Source of the DNA: an uncultured Clostridium sp.
Lineage (GTDB): Bacteria > Bacillota > Clostridia > TANB77 > CAG-508
Direction: 5' to 3'
Assembly: GCA_900555075.1 (NCBI GenBank)
Contig: USJO01000046.1
Coordinates: forward strand, 1-5,458
DNA length: 5,458 nt
Notes under the pieces: model-generated
Seen by the model: the letters and a program-made list of their open reading frames with translations, nothing else
What the model was told of the DNA's origin: nothing
Database searches by the model: none
Translations under genes and position numbers: made by a program
Shown here: positions 4,876 through 5,458 of the stretch, piece by piece
How positions within the stretch are numbered: the first letter of the stretch is position 1
Layout of the letters: each line of letters starts with the position of its first letter

Positions 4876-5458
4876 ATGAATAAGATAAAGGAAAATCAAG
4901 GAATAACCCTAGTAGTATTAATCATATATGTAATTTTAACAATAATAATATTAGGAATTCTAACAACATTAACAATGCATTTTAGAAGCAACATAGATAA
5001 CGTTAATGTACAGACAGCATATGATACAGAGTTTGACAAACTAAATATGCAATTAATAAAAGAAACAAAAATTGAAAAAAATTTTATAGATATGGGAACA
5101 GTTACAGATGTAAGTATAACTTTTAAAAATGGGAATACATACACATATGATCCATCAAGTAGAGCAATATACCTAAACAATAATATAAAAATAGCAGAAT
5201 ATTTAACAGATGTTGAATTCTACGTAAAAGAAGAAGAAAACAGACAAAAACTAACAGTAATACTAAATGTTATAGATTCACCAAGAAAAATAGAATACGT
5301 AATAGCAGGAGAAAAATTTGAGCAAAAAAAAGCTACGGAGTATGAAAATAATGGAAAAATAGCTTGGATTCCTAATGGATTTACTATATCAGGGATAGAA
5401 AGTGAGCAAAGTATAGATGGTGGATTAGTAATATATGATATACCAGAAGGGACAACCG
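4876..5458 (+). CDS. Pilin-like (type IV prepilin-type) surface protein, 3'-partial
   Basis: The start is set by AAAGGAG (4864-4870), 5 bases before the ATG. The frame stays open for 194 residues to the window end, so the C-terminus is missing. A short basic leader MNKIKENQG is followed by GITLVVLIIYVIL and a hydrophobic helix to about residue 33. This resembles a class III/type IV prepilin signal with cleavage after G9, though the usual Glu at mature position 5 is absent (V14), as is common in clostridial pilin-like proteins. Residues about 45-140 (hydrophilic helix, then SITFKNGNTYTYDP, IYLNNNIKIAEYL and LTVILNV strands) look like a minor pseudopilin of ComGF/PilW type. From about 160, IAWIPNGF, then GGLVIYDIPEG, resembles a segment recurring in clostridial surface proteins (from memory of such proteins). 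It is expected at the membrane or outside it. Exact family and partners are unknown. Confidence 0.8.
   Translation, partial: MNKIKENQGITLVVLIIYVILTIIILGILTTLTMHFRSNIDNVNVQTAYDTEFDKLNMQLIKETKIEKNFIDMGTVTDVSITFKNGNTYTYDPSSRAIYLNNNIKIAEYLTDVEFYVKEEENRQKLTVILNVIDSPRKIEYVIAGEKFEQKKATEYENNGKIAWIPNGFTISGIESEQSIDGGLVIYDIPEGTT

Noticed and set aside
4896..5180. Minus-strand open frame of 94 codons opposite the pilin-like gene
   Set aside because: The plus strand has promoter, strong Shine-Dalgarno and a recognisable pilin-like signal; the minus frame has none and is a shadow.

Overview
The window is AT-rich (roughly 30% GC by eye). Its codon choice is strongly A-biased (AGA for Arg, ATA for Ile), ribosome binding sites are AAAGGAG-like, and promoters are TTGACA/TATAAT-like. 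With RbgA, Mini-III, CCA-encoding tRNA genes and a clostridial-type pilin-like signal, this points to a low-GC Bacillota, most likely a Clostridia member. Genus or species cannot be read from it.

Layout. (1) Positions 1-1379, plus strand: rbgA, a circularly permuted GTPase of 50S assembly that is cut at its 5' end by the window edge; mrnC, Mini-ribonuclease III for 23S rRNA maturation, overlapping rbgA by 8 bases; and tRNA-Glu(CUC) only 11 bases later. This looks like a translation/ribosome-maturation unit. (2) 1391-1708: a hairpin that may terminate from both sides, then a 72-residue minus-strand protein with one WG-type repeat, with its own promoter and Shine-Dalgarno. It is more GC-rich than its neighbours. 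(3) 1740-4440: mutS, the mismatch-recognition ATPase, with an extended -10 promoter whose -35 region lies in a perfect AT-only-armed inverted repeat. The gene ends in a 20-bp perfect hairpin that includes its last codons. No mutL follows. (4) 4475-4781, minus strand: a tRNA-His(GUG) to tRNA-Gln(UUG) transcription unit with a consensus promoter and a hairpin directly after the Gln CCA. (5) 4783-5458, plus strand: a divergent promoter and the start of a secreted or membrane-anchored pilin-like protein that runs off the window end.

The rbgA, mrnC and tRNA genes serve translation, and mutS stands alone as a repair gene. The two least routine genes are the single-WG-repeat mini-protein and the pilin-like protein. 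The latter appears to join a minor-pilin-like body to an extracellular WIPxGF...GGLVI segment. No CRISPR array, insertion sequence, rRNA, riboswitch or T-box was seen. No stretch over 300 bases lacks a gene.
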